This document shows, piece by piece, positions 23,723 to 31,701 of a stretch of 64,000 bases of DNA. Under the pieces are notes generated by a model. It was not told the origin of the DNA and ran no database searches. It saw only the letters and a list, made by a program, of their open reading frames with translations. Source of the stretch: BQOK01 sp048388525. Lineage in GTDB: Bacteria > Bacillota > Clostridia > Oscillospirales > Ruminococcaceae. The DNA lies in assembly GCF_048388525.1 (NCBI RefSeq), contig NZ_DBGCTQ010000053.1, positions 94,464-158,463 on the forward strand. Direction: 5' to 3'. The stretch's first letter is position 1. Every line of letters begins with the position of its first letter. The position numbers and the translations under genes are program-made.

Positions 23723-25174
23723 ATGAAACGCCTGAACCTGGTGCTCATCACCGCCGACCAAATGCGGTTCGACTGCATTGGCGCGCTGGGCCACCCGGAC
23801 CTGGAGACCCCCCATCTGGATACCCTGGCAAACGAGGGCGTGGCCTTTACCCGCTGCTACAGCGCCACCCCCACCTGCATCCCGGCGCGGGCGGCGCTGT
23901 TCACCGGCCAGAGCCAGGAGCGGCACGGCCGGGTGGGCTACCAGGACGGGGTCGACTGGGAGTACCCCGTGACCCTGCCGGGGGAGCTGGCCCGGGCGGG
24001 TTACCACACCCACTGCGCGGGCAAGATGCACGTGTGGCCGCCCCGGAGCCTTTTGGGCTTTCACAGCGTGGACCTGCACGACGGCTTTCTGCCCTACCGC
24101 AATACCGGCACGGCGGCGCGGCAGTGGATGGGCCGCATCGACGATTACCTGCCCTATCTGCAGGGCGCGGTGGGGGCGGACGCCACCATCAACGACCTGG
24201 GCCTGGGCTGCAATTCCTGGGCGGCGCGGCCCTGGGCCGGGCCGGAGCGGGCCCACCCCACCAACTGGACGGTGACGCGGTCGGCCGATTTTCTGCGCCG
24301 GCGCGACCCCACAAAGCCGTTTTTCCTTTGGACCAGCTTTGTGGCGCCCCACCCGCCCCTGGACCCGCCGGCACCCTATTTTGAGCTGTATGACCGGCGC
24401 GCGCTGGCGCCCCCGGCCATGGGGGACTGGGCCCTGCGGCCGGACCCGGCGGCCAACACCGCCGACGGTTTTACCGCCGCGCTGAGCGGGCCGCAGGTGC
24501 ACGCCATGCAGGCGGGGTACTACGGGCTGATCACCCACCTGGACCACCAGGTTGGGCGGCTGGTGCGCGAGCTGAAGGACGAGGGCGTTTTAAACGACAC
24601 GGTGATACTGTTTACCAGCGACCACGGCGAGATGCTGGGCGACCATTGCATGCTGCGCAAGAGCCAGCCCTACGAGGGCAGCGCCCATGTGCCCCTGCTT
24701 TTGTGGGACCCGGGCGGCCACCTGGGCCTGCCCCGGGGCGGGCGGTGCACCGCGCTGGCGGAGCTGCGGGACGTGATGCCCACCCTGCTTGCCATTGCGG
24801 GCGCGCCCATTCCGGGCTGCGTGGACGGAAAGCCCCTGCTGGACGCGGCCCGCGCGGGCGTGCCGGTGCGGCAGAGCCTGCACGGCGAACACACCGCCCA
24901 GAGCGGACCGCCCCATTCCGCCCATTACCTGCTGGAGGGGGAATACAAGTATATCTGGTATTCCCACACCGGGCGTGAGCAGCTGTTCGACCTTGCGCAG
25001 GACCCCAGGGAGCTGCGCGATCTGGCGGGCGAAGCCGCCTGCGCGCAGACGCTGGCCCGGCTGCGCGGGCTGCTGGCACGGGAGCTGGAGGGCAGAGAAG
25101 AGGGTTATTCGGACGGGACCCGGCTGATTGCCGGGCGGCCGCCTGTGACGGTGCTGCGGCACCCCAAACTGTAA
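23723..25174 (+). CDS. Cytoplasmic arylsulfatase-type sulfatase (CxPxR formylglycine type)
   Basis: This 483-residue alkaline-phosphatase-superfamily sulfatase begins MKRLNLVLITADQMRFD, with the metal-binding Asp at the end of strand 1. The active-site motif T-C-I-P-A-R has Cys at residue 52, which must be oxidised to formylglycine by an anSME-type enzyme. The second metal motif FTSDHGEMLGDH lies at about residues 297-308. There is no signal peptide, so it should act in the cytosol on an imported sulfate ester. It sits between permease genes and aldolase/isomerase genes. Phosphonate monoester hydrolase or choline-sulfatase-like activity is an alternative. The maturase is not in this window. 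Confidence 0.85.
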   Translation: MKRLNLVLITADQMRFDCIGALGHPDLETPHLDTLANEGVAFTRCYSATPTCIPARAALFTGQSQERHGRVGYQDGVDWEYPVTLPGELARAGYHTHCAGKMHVWPPRSLLGFHSVDLHDGFLPYRNTGTAARQWMGRIDDYLPYLQGAVGADATINDLGLGCNSWAARPWAGPERAHPTNWTVTRSADFLRRRDPTKPFFLWTSFVAPHPPLDPPAPYFELYDRRALAPPAMGDWALRPDPAANTADGFTAALSGPQVHAMQAGYYGLITHLDHQVGRLVRELKDEGVLNDTVILFTSDHGEMLGDHCMLRKSQPYEGSAHVPLLLWDPGGHLGLPRGGRCTALAELRDVMPTLLAIAGAPIPGCVDGKPLLDAARAGVPVRQSLHGEHTAQSGPPHSAHYLLEGEYKYIWYSHTGREQLFDLAQDPRELRDLAGEAACAQTLARLRGLLARELEGREEGYSDGTRLIAGRPPVTVLRHPKL

Positions 25175-25189
25175 AATGGAGGATGCTTT

Positions 25190-26041
25190 ATGCTGACCAA
25201 CAATCTGGAACTGATGCAGCGCGCCTCGCGGGAGGGCTTTGCCATTCCCGCCATCAACACCCAGGGCGGCAACTACGACATTATCCGGGCCTGCTGCAAG
25301 GCCGCCCAGGAGATGCGCAGCCCGATTATCCTGGCCCACTATGTGGCCACCGGCGCTTATTCCGGCCACGACTGGTTTGTGCAGGTGGCCAGGTGGTGCG
25401 CGGAGAAGGTGGATGTGCCCGTGTCGATCCATCTGGATCACGGCGACAGCTTTGAGACCTGCATGGAGATGCTGAAGCTGGGCTTTACCAGCCTGATGAT
25501 CGACGGCTCCACCCACCCCATTGAGGAGAATGCCGCCATGACCAACGAGGTGCTGCGGGTGGCGAAGTGCTTTGGGGTGCCGGTAGAGGCCGAGATCGGC
25601 GAGCTGCTGCGGCTGGACAACGGCGTGCCCATGGAAAACAAGAACATTGTGGACCCGGACGAGGTGCGGCACTTTTTGGAGCTGTGCCGGCCGGACACCC
25701 TGGCCATCGGCATCGGCAATGCCCACGGCTATTACCGGGGCAAGCCGGAGATCCACCTGGACGTGCTGGAGGCGGTGCGCCGGTTCACCGACATCCCGCT
25801 GGTGCTGCACGGCTGCACCGGCATGGAGGAGAGCGTGGTGCGCGACGCCATTCAGCTGGGGGTGGCCAAGATCAACTTCGGCACCGAGATCCGTTACAAA
25901 TACGTGCAGCATTACCAGGAGGCGCTGGAGCAGATGGACCACCAGGGCCATTCCTGGAAGCTGAGCCAGGCGGCCAGCGATGCGCTGGCCGAGGACATCA
26001 AAGGCATCATCCGCCTGTCCGGCTCTGCGGGCACGGTGTAA
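25190..26041 (+). CDS. Class II ketose-bisphosphate aldolase (GatY/KbaY/FbaA-like)
   Basis: This 283-residue zinc aldolase of the TIM-barrel class II family should split a ketose 1,6-bisphosphate into DHAP and an aldehyde phosphate. Motifs seen are SIHLDHGDSFE (zinc His and catalytic Asp at about residues 80-86), EAEIGELL, GIGNAHGYYRG and the phosphate-binding loop. That loop reads VLHGCTGMEE instead of the usual HGGSG, with AKINFGTEIRY after it. The changed loop hints at a different substrate stereochemistry or tail. The start has GGAGG upstream. It lies 15 bases after the sulfatase. Tagatose-bisphosphate is one possible substrate given the SIS gene in the operon. Confidence 0.85.
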   Translation: MLTNNLELMQRASREGFAIPAINTQGGNYDIIRACCKAAQEMRSPIILAHYVATGAYSGHDWFVQVARWCAEKVDVPVSIHLDHGDSFETCMEMLKLGFTSLMIDGSTHPIEENAAMTNEVLRVAKCFGVPVEAEIGELLRLDNGVPMENKNIVDPDEVRHFLELCRPDTLAIGIGNAHGYYRGKPEIHLDVLEAVRRFTDIPLVLHGCTGMEESVVRDAIQLGVAKINFGTEIRYKYVQHYQEALEQMDHQGHSWKLSQAASDALAEDIKGIIRLSGSAGTV

Positions 26042-26117
26042 AAGCCCATCCCGGCTGCCCGCCGCAGGTTTTTGCCGCGGGCGCCGGCAGGTTTGAAAGA
26101 AAGCGAGAGAGCGCAAC

Positions 26118-27464
26118 ATGAAAAAACAACTGAACGTGGGGTTTATTGTAACGGTTTCGGGCCGGTGGCCCCGGGAGCTGCCCGAAAAGCGCTTTAAGGA
26201 GTACGGCGAGTGGGCCGAAGAGCACCTGCCCCACAGCAGGGTACACCGCTTTGAAAGGCTGGTGTGCACCCGGGAGGATATGCAGGCCTGCATCCAGGAC
26301 TTTAAGCGCTGCGAGATCGACCTGATCCTGCTGGTGTACGGCGCGTTTACCGGCGACGACATCGCCTGCGGGCTGGCCGACGCGCTGCGGGTGCCGCTGG
26401 TGCTGTGGGCCCCCCGCGAGGAGCAGTGGGTGCGCCAGGACCGGCTGTATGCGAACGCTTTGTGCAGCGCCACCATGAACGGCGCTTCGCTGCGGCGCAT
26501 CGGCGCGCCCTGGCACATCGTGTACGGCAACAAGGAAGAGCAGAGGGTGGAGAAGGAGCTGCACGACCTGGTGAGCGCCTACGCCGCCCGCAAAAATTTG
26601 CAGGGGCTTACCTTCGGGCTGTTTGGCTACCGGCCCACGGCCTTTTACAACTGCGCCTTCGACGAGGTGGCCATTCGCAAAACCTTTGGCGTGAATGTGG
26701 AGGAGACCGACCTGAAGGTGGTGTGCGACGAGATGGCCGCGCTGCCCTTCAGCGAGGTGGAGGCCGAGATGAAGCGCACCGCGGACGCCTGGGATACCTC
26801 GGCGCTGCCGGACGGCCACCTGGAAAACCATGCCAGGCTGTATTTGACCCTGAAAAAGCTGATGCCCCGCCAGGGGTACGACTGCGCGGCCATCAAGTGC
26901 TGGCCGGAGCTGGGCAACCTGCACATGACCCCCTGCGCGGTGCTGGGGCGCCTGAACGACGACGGGCTGTTCATCAGCTGCGAGGGGGATATGGACGCGG
27001 GCCTTGCGGGCCTGGCACAGAAGGTGCTGACCGGCCTGCCCCCCTTTATCACCGACCTGATCAACCTGGACGAAGAGGAAAACACCGTGACCTTCTGGCA
27101 CTGCGGCAACGCGGCACCCAGCGTGCACAATGTTGCCGACGGGGTGAGCATGTGCAACCACCCGCTGGCGGGCCAGGGCACCGCGTTCTGGTGTTCGCTG
27201 AAGGAAGGGCCGGTAACCGCGGCGCGGTTTTCCAACATTGACGGACAGTACAAATTGTTCCTTCTGCGGGGCACCGCCCTGCCCACCGCCCGCAACACCC
27301 GCGGCGCCATGGTGAACGTGAAGGTGGACACCCCGGTGCTGGAGCTGGTACAAAAGATCGCCGAGAACGGCATGAGCCACCACTACAGCGTGGTGTGGCA
27401 GGATGTGGCCGACGAGCTGGCGCAGCTGGCAAAGCTGCTGGGCATTCCGGTGGTCGAGCTGTGA
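26118..27464 (+). CDS. L-fucose/L-arabinose isomerase-family protein
   Basis: The 448-residue protein has the FucI/AraA architecture: an N-terminal Rossmann-like domain (LNVGFIVTVSGRWPRELPEK, later LILLVYGAFTGDDIACGLAD), a central domain with GLFGYRPTAFYN, and a C-terminal barrel (TFWHCGNAAPSV). These enzymes interconvert unphosphorylated aldoses and ketoses with Mn2+. Overall it belongs to the divergent COG2407-type group rather than to true AraA or FucI, and the sugar is unknown. In this operon it would act after or before desulfation. The start is preceded by GAGAGAG. A gap of 134 bases separates it from the SIS gene. Confidence 0.78.
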   Translation: MKKQLNVGFIVTVSGRWPRELPEKRFKEYGEWAEEHLPHSRVHRFERLVCTREDMQACIQDFKRCEIDLILLVYGAFTGDDIACGLADALRVPLVLWAPREEQWVRQDRLYANALCSATMNGASLRRIGAPWHIVYGNKEEQRVEKELHDLVSAYAARKNLQGLTFGLFGYRPTAFYNCAFDEVAIRKTFGVNVEETDLKVVCDEMAALPFSEVEAEMKRTADAWDTSALPDGHLENHARLYLTLKKLMPRQGYDCAAIKCWPELGNLHMTPCAVLGRLNDDGLFISCEGDMDAGLAGLAQKVLTGLPPFITDLINLDEEENTVTFWHCGNAAPSVHNVADGVSMCNHPLAGQGTAFWCSLKEGPVTAARFSNIDGQYKLFLLRGTALPTARNTRGAMVNVKVDTPVLELVQKIAENGMSHHYSVVWQDVADELAQLAKLLGIPVVEL

Positions 27465-27598
27465 GCGGCCGCGCCCCGGAGAGATAAAACGAGCATGTGA
27501 AAGGAACCGCCATGAAGCGAAGGATTTTTGACTCCTCGGCCCAATGACGCGCAGAGGGACCGAACGACCACATTTTGTACCGACAAAGGAGTTTTATC

Positions 27599-28657
27599 AT
27601 GGAAAAGAAAAACAGTTCCCTCACCTACCGTGAGATCTACGGCCAGGCGGACTCGTTCGCGGCCATCAACGCCACCCTGCCGGAGATCTTTGCCACCCTG
27701 GACAAGGTGTTTGCCGAGCGTTACGACGAGCTGATCTTTACCGGCTGCGGCACCAGCCTGTACCTGGCACAGACCGCCGCCCACGCCTGGTGCGCCTACA
27801 ACGAGACCCCCGCCAAGGCGGTGTGCTGCTCGGAGTTATATTTCTTTCCGGAAGTGTATTTAAAGGGCAAAAAGGTGCTGGTGCTGCCCATCACCCGCAA
27901 GAGCTACACCACCGAGGTGCGCATGGCCATTGACAAGGCGCACACCTACCCCGGGGTGAAGAGCCTTGCCATTACCTGCGACAAGGACTCGGAAAAATAC
28001 AACGACGCGTACATCCTGTCGCCCGAGACGGCGGAGGAGAGCGTGATTATGACCCGCAGCTTCACCAGCATGGTGTACCTGGCGGTGATCATGGGCATGT
28101 ACGCAGGCGGCAGGCGGGGCGAGATCGACGCCATGGCCGATTACCCGGCCAACGCCCGCCGGCTGCTGGTGCAGATGGACAGCCTGGCAAAGGACATTAT
28201 TGGCCGCCACCACGGGCTGAACCTGTTCATCACCCTGGGCCAGGGCCTTTATTACGGCGTGGCGAACGAGTGCATGAACAAGATGAAGGAGATGGGCATT
28301 GCCAACTCCGAGGCCTATTACAGCCTGGAATACCGCCATGGGCCCATGAGCCTGGTGGACGAAAACACCCTGGTGCTGACCCTGGCCCACCCGGCGGCGC
28401 TGGAGGACGACGCAAAGCTTTTGCGCCAGATGAAGAGCTACGGCGCGGTGACCGCGGCGATCGGCGACGGGGTGGCCGCGGCCATGCCGGACGCGGACTA
28501 CACCCTGGAGCTGGGCTGCGGGTACAACGCCCAGCAGAACGCGGCGCTGATCGGCTTTATCGGCCAGTTTTTGGGGTACTACCTGGCTGAGAAAAAGGAC
28601 ATCGACGCCGACAGCCCCCGCCACCTGACCCAGGCCATCGTGCTGGACGACAAGTAA
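27599..28657 (+). CDS. Double-SIS-domain sugar-phosphate isomerase/deaminase (AgaS/GlmS-C-like)
   Basis: The 352-residue protein has two SIS domains. The first begins around residue 40 with ELIFTGCGTSLYLAQTAAHA, which carries the phosphosugar-binding Ser/Thr loop. The second is around residue 200 (LFITLGQGLYYGVANECMNK, then KEMGIANSEAYYSLEYRHGP). This pattern matches AgaS, FrlB and the isomerase half of GlmS, enzymes that isomerise or deaminate amino-sugar 6-phosphates. ATG 27599 has AAAGGAG. It is the last gene of the operon and is followed by a terminator. With the aldolase and PFK-like kinase it could complete a GalN6P to Tag6P to Tag1,6P2 route, but FrlB-type deglycase activity is also possible. 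Confidence 0.82.
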   Translation: MEKKNSSLTYREIYGQADSFAAINATLPEIFATLDKVFAERYDELIFTGCGTSLYLAQTAAHAWCAYNETPAKAVCCSELYFFPEVYLKGKKVLVLPITRKSYTTEVRMAIDKAHTYPGVKSLAITCDKDSEKYNDAYILSPETAEESVIMTRSFTSMVYLAVIMGMYAGGRRGEIDAMADYPANARRLLVQMDSLAKDIIGRHHGLNLFITLGQGLYYGVANECMNKMKEMGIANSEAYYSLEYRHGPMSLVDENTLVLTLAHPAALEDDAKLLRQMKSYGAVTAAIGDGVAAAMPDADYTLELGCGYNAQQNAALIGFIGQFLGYYLAEKKDIDADSPRHLTQAIVLDDK

Positions 28658-28682
28658 AGCCCCCTTCTTTTTCTTCATAGCG

Positions 28683-28721
28683 GAAAGGCCCTGCCTTGGT
28701 TTAAACCAGGCGGGGCCTTTC
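28683..28721 (+). terminator. Terminator of the sulfatase operon
   Basis: GAAAGGCCCTGCCTGG-type arms (28683-28702 with 28703-28721) form a long hairpin ending in CTTTC. Confidence 0.8.
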
Positions 28722-28815
28722 TGCGCCGTGAGCAGGGAATGAATTGTACGTTATATGAGGACATTTGTGGCGTTTGTGCGTCTGTGGTGGAAAAACGGCC
28801 GTTTTTTTGGGCAAG

Positions 28816-28846
28816 TTGGTTCTGGCTTTTGCTTTTGCTTTATACT
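28816..28846 (+). promoter_or_regulatory. Probable promoter of serC-serA
   Basis: TTGGTT (28816-28821) and TATACT (28841-28846) lie in an AT-rich stretch. The 19-base spacer is longer than ideal. Confidence 0.35.
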
Positions 28847-28901
28847 ATACTAAAGTTACCGCACCGTTTGCGCGGCAAAACGATTTCGGAGGGATAAAGC
28901 T

Positions 28902-29984
28902 ATGGCAAGAGTGTACAATTTCAGCGCGGGCCCGTCCATGCTGTTTGAGCAGGTGCTGCGCACCGCCCAATCGGAACTGATGGACTACGGTTCATCCGGC
29001 CAGTCCGTGATGGAGATGAGTCACCGCAGCAGTAGCTTTGAGGGCATCATCCGCGAGACCGAGGCCGCGCTGCGGCGGGTGCTGGGCATCCCGGGAAATT
29101 ATAAGGTGGGCTTTTTTCAGGGGGGCGCCTCGACCCAGTTCGACATGGTGCCCCTGAACCTGATGACCACCGGCCAGGCCGATTACATTGTAACCGGCAA
29201 CTTTTCGGGCCGGGCGGCCAAGGAGGCGGCCAAGTTCGGCAAGGTGAACCTGGTGGCGAGCTCGAAGGATCAAAACTTTACTTATATCCCGGACGTGGAC
29301 AAGATCGCATACACCCCCGGCGCAAGCTATGTGCACATCTGTGAGAACAACACCATTTTCGGCACCCGCTACACCAAGCTGCCCCAGGTGCCCGGCGTGC
29401 CCCTGGTGGCGGACATGAGCAGCTGCATTTTGTCGCGCCCCACCGACGTTGCAAAGTATGGCCTTTTGTACTTTGGCGTGCAGAAGAATGTGGCGCCGGC
29501 GGGCATGGCGGTGGCCGTGGTGCGGGAGGACCTGGTGGGCAAAGCGGCCGAAACGGTGCCCAGCATGCTGAACTACCAGACCATTCTGGAGGCGGACAGC
29601 ATGTACAACACGCCCCCCTGCTGGTGCATTTACATGATGGGCCTGACCCTTCGATACATCGAGCAGGAGATCGGGGGCCTTGCCGAGATGGAAAAGCGAA
29701 ACAACGCCAAGGCCGCGCTGCTGTACGACTACCTGGACGGCCAGACCTTTTTTAAAAACCCGGTGCAGAAGGAATTCCGCAGCATCATGAACGTGACCTT
29801 TACCAGCCCGGACGCGGACACCGACAAAAAGTTCTGCGCCGAGGCAGCCGCCGCGGGCTTTGTGAACCTGAAGGGCCACCGGCTGGTGGGCGGCATGCGG
29901 GCCTCGATCTACAACGCCATGCCCGCCGAGGGGGTGGCAAGGCTGGTGCAGTTCATGGAGGACTTTGCCAAAAAGAACGGCTGA
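28902..29984 (+). CDS. serC: Phosphoserine aminotransferase
   Basis: SerC converts 3-phosphohydroxypyruvate to phosphoserine with glutamate and PLP. The 360-residue protein starts VYNFSAGPSMLFEQVL, has the substrate-binding MEMSHRSSSF segment and the PLP lysine in LLYFGVQKNVAPAGMAVAVV (about residue 192). It ends in the usual LVGGMRASIYNAMP. It is full length. The RBS GGAGGG is eight bases from ATG 28902. serA follows after 24 bases, so both serine-biosynthesis steps are co-expressed; serB is not here. Confidence 0.95.
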   Translation: MARVYNFSAGPSMLFEQVLRTAQSELMDYGSSGQSVMEMSHRSSSFEGIIRETEAALRRVLGIPGNYKVGFFQGGASTQFDMVPLNLMTTGQADYIVTGNFSGRAAKEAAKFGKVNLVASSKDQNFTYIPDVDKIAYTPGASYVHICENNTIFGTRYTKLPQVPGVPLVADMSSCILSRPTDVAKYGLLYFGVQKNVAPAGMAVAVVREDLVGKAAETVPSMLNYQTILEADSMYNTPPCWCIYMMGLTLRYIEQEIGGLAEMEKRNNAKAALLYDYLDGQTFFKNPVQKEFRSIMNVTFTSPDADTDKKFCAEAAAAGFVNLKGHRLVGGMRASIYNAMPAEGVARLVQFMEDFAKKNG

Positions 29985-30008
29985 CCGTTTGAAAAAGGAG
30001 CATGTGAT

Positions 30009-31172
30009 ATGTTTACTATAAAAACGCTGAACAATATTTCGCCCGCGGGCCTGGCAAAGCTGGGGCCCAGCCAGTTCCGCATCGACGAGGAGGGCGCCGA
30101 GCCCCAGGGCATTCTGGTGCGCAGCGCCCAGATGCACGAGATGGAGCTGCCCGAGAGCCTTTTGGCCATTGGCCGGGCGGGGGCGGGCGTGAACAACATC
30201 CCGGTGGAGAAATGCAGCGAGGCGGGCATTGTGGTGTTCAACACCCCCGGCGCCAACGCGGGCGGCGTGGCCGAGCTGACCATTGGCGCGCTGGTGCTGG
30301 CAAGCCGCAACCTGTGGCCCGCCATGCAGTGGGTGCAGGGCCTTGCGGGCCAGGGCGACGCGGTGGCAAAGCTGGTGGAAAAGGGCAAAAGCCAGTTTGT
30401 GGGGCCCGAGCTTGCGGGCAAAAAGCTGGGCGTGGTGGGCCTGGGGGCCATCGGCGTGAAGGTGGCGAACGCGGCCGCGCACCTGGGCATGGATGTGTAT
30501 GGCTACGACCCCTATATCTCGGTGGACGCGGCCTGGATGCTCTCGCGCAGCGTGACCCACAGCGTGAGCCTGACCGAGCTGCTGGCCCAGTGCGACTACA
30601 TCACCCTGCACCTGCCGGTGAACGACCAGACCCGGGGCTTTATGAACGAGGGGGTGTTCCGGGGCTGCAAGCCCGGGCTGCGCCTTTTGAACTTTGCCCG
30701 GGGCGAACTGGTGGACAACGCCGCCCTGCTGGCGGCACTTGCCTGCGGCCAGGCGGCGGCCTATGTGACCGACTTCCCCAAGGAAGAGCTGCTGGGGGTG
30801 CCGGGTGTGGTGTGCATCCCGCACCTGGGCGCTTCCACCCCCGAAAGCGAGGACAACTGCGCTGTGATGGCCGCCGAACAGCTGGCCGACTACCTGTTGA
30901 ACGGCAACATCAAAAACAGCGTGAACCTGCCCGAGGTGGTGCTGCCCCGCGCCGCGGGCAAGCGGGTGTGCGTGCTGCACAAAAACGAGCCGGGCCTGAT
31001 CAGCGCCATCACGGCGGTGACCACCGAGGCAGCGCTGAACATCGAGAACATGATGAACAAGAGCAAAAAGGATATGGCCTACACCCTGCTGGATGTGACC
31101 GGCCCGGTGGGCGGGCAGCTGGCCGAGAGGCTGGCGGCCATTCCCTCGGTGGTGCGGGTGCGGGTGCTGTGA
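30009..31172 (+). CDS. serA: D-3-phosphoglycerate dehydrogenase
   Basis: SerA oxidises 3-phosphoglycerate with NAD+, the first serine-pathway step. The 387-residue form has a split substrate domain (RSAQMHEMELPESLLAIGRA), the NAD Rossmann motif KLGVVGLGAIGVKVANAAAH (about residues 140-160), catalytic Arg/Glu/His segments (LRLLNFARGELV; IPHLGASTPESE) and a C-terminal ACT domain starting at HKNEPGLISAITAV. The ACT domain suggests serine feedback. It lies 24 bases after serC with an AAAGGAG RBS and ends in a strong terminator. Confidence 0.94.
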   Translation: MFTIKTLNNISPAGLAKLGPSQFRIDEEGAEPQGILVRSAQMHEMELPESLLAIGRAGAGVNNIPVEKCSEAGIVVFNTPGANAGGVAELTIGALVLASRNLWPAMQWVQGLAGQGDAVAKLVEKGKSQFVGPELAGKKLGVVGLGAIGVKVANAAAHLGMDVYGYDPYISVDAAWMLSRSVTHSVSLTELLAQCDYITLHLPVNDQTRGFMNEGVFRGCKPGLRLLNFARGELVDNAALLAALACGQAAAYVTDFPKEELLGVPGVVCIPHLGASTPESEDNCAVMAAEQLADYLLNGNIKNSVNLPEVVLPRAAGKRVCVLHKNEPGLISAITAVTTEAALNIENMMNKSKKDMAYTLLDVTGPVGGQLAERLAAIPSVVRVRVL

Positions 31173-31220
31173 GGCGCGCAAAAGCCCGACAGTAAGTGGC
31201 AGAGAGCACACAAAACATAC

Positions 31221-31266
31221 AAAACCGGCGCCCCGGCTTTGAAAAGCCGCGGCGCCGGTTTTTTGT
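31221..31266 (+). terminator. Terminator of serC-serA
   Basis: AAAACCGGCGCCCCGGCTTT (31221-31240) pairs with AAGCCGCGGCGCCGGTTTT after a 3-base loop, apart from one mismatch, and runs into TTTT. Confidence 0.88.
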
Positions 31267-31443
31267 GGGGTGTTGGGAAAGAACCTGCTTTTTGGAGGCA
31301 GATCGGGTTTTGGTTCCGGCACGGTGCGGCTATCAGGCGGTTTGGGTCCCGGCATGCTGCTGCGGCAGGCCATGTGGGCATATGCCCGCCCGTTTGCAGG
31401 AGCCCGCAGGCCAGACGCTGGATGGGAGCTTGCCGCAAAAATG

Positions 31444-31623
31444 TCAGCGCTGCTTCGGCGTTTGGTCGGGGCCGGACTGCTGCTCTTTGCCGCAGCGGGA
31501 GGCGCAGTGGGCGCAGTCGCCGCCGCAGCTGCCGGAAAAGCCGCCGTTTTTGCATATAAAGACCACCGCGCCGGCAATGCCCGCCAGCACCAATCCTAAA
31601 ATCAAAATATCGCCGAAGCCCAT
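31444..31623 (-). CDS. FeoB-associated Cys-rich small membrane protein
   Basis: This 59-residue frame is easily missed because of its size. The protein starts MGFGDILILGLVLAGIAGAV (one membrane helix) followed by VFICKNGG, then a cysteine cluster CGGDCAHCASRC and a short polar tail. This is the layout of the FeoB-associated Cys-rich proteins found after feoB in Firmicutes. They may help iron handling at the channel exit, but their role is not established. ATG 31623 has AAAGGAGCG upstream. The gene follows feoB by 78 bases on the same strand. The next 180 bases up to the serA terminator contain no further gene. Confidence 0.85.
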   Translation of the reverse strand: MGFGDILILGLVLAGIAGAVVFICKNGGFSGSCGGDCAHCASRCGKEQQSGPDQTPKQR

Positions 31624-31701
31624 GGGAAAACGCTCCTTTCAGCAGGCGCCCGCGAAGGGGCGGGCAAGGGCGGCGGGCTGAGCCGCCACGGGAAAAACGG
31701 A

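Noticed and set aside
20369..28657. Sulfoquinovose degradation
   Set aside because: Known sulfoquinovose routes keep the C-S bond and need no sulfate-ester sulfatase. No sulfoquinovosidase or sulfolactaldehyde enzyme is seen.
28992..31577. An 861-residue minus-strand frame opposite serC and serA
   Set aside because: It is shadow of two clearly recognised enzymes.
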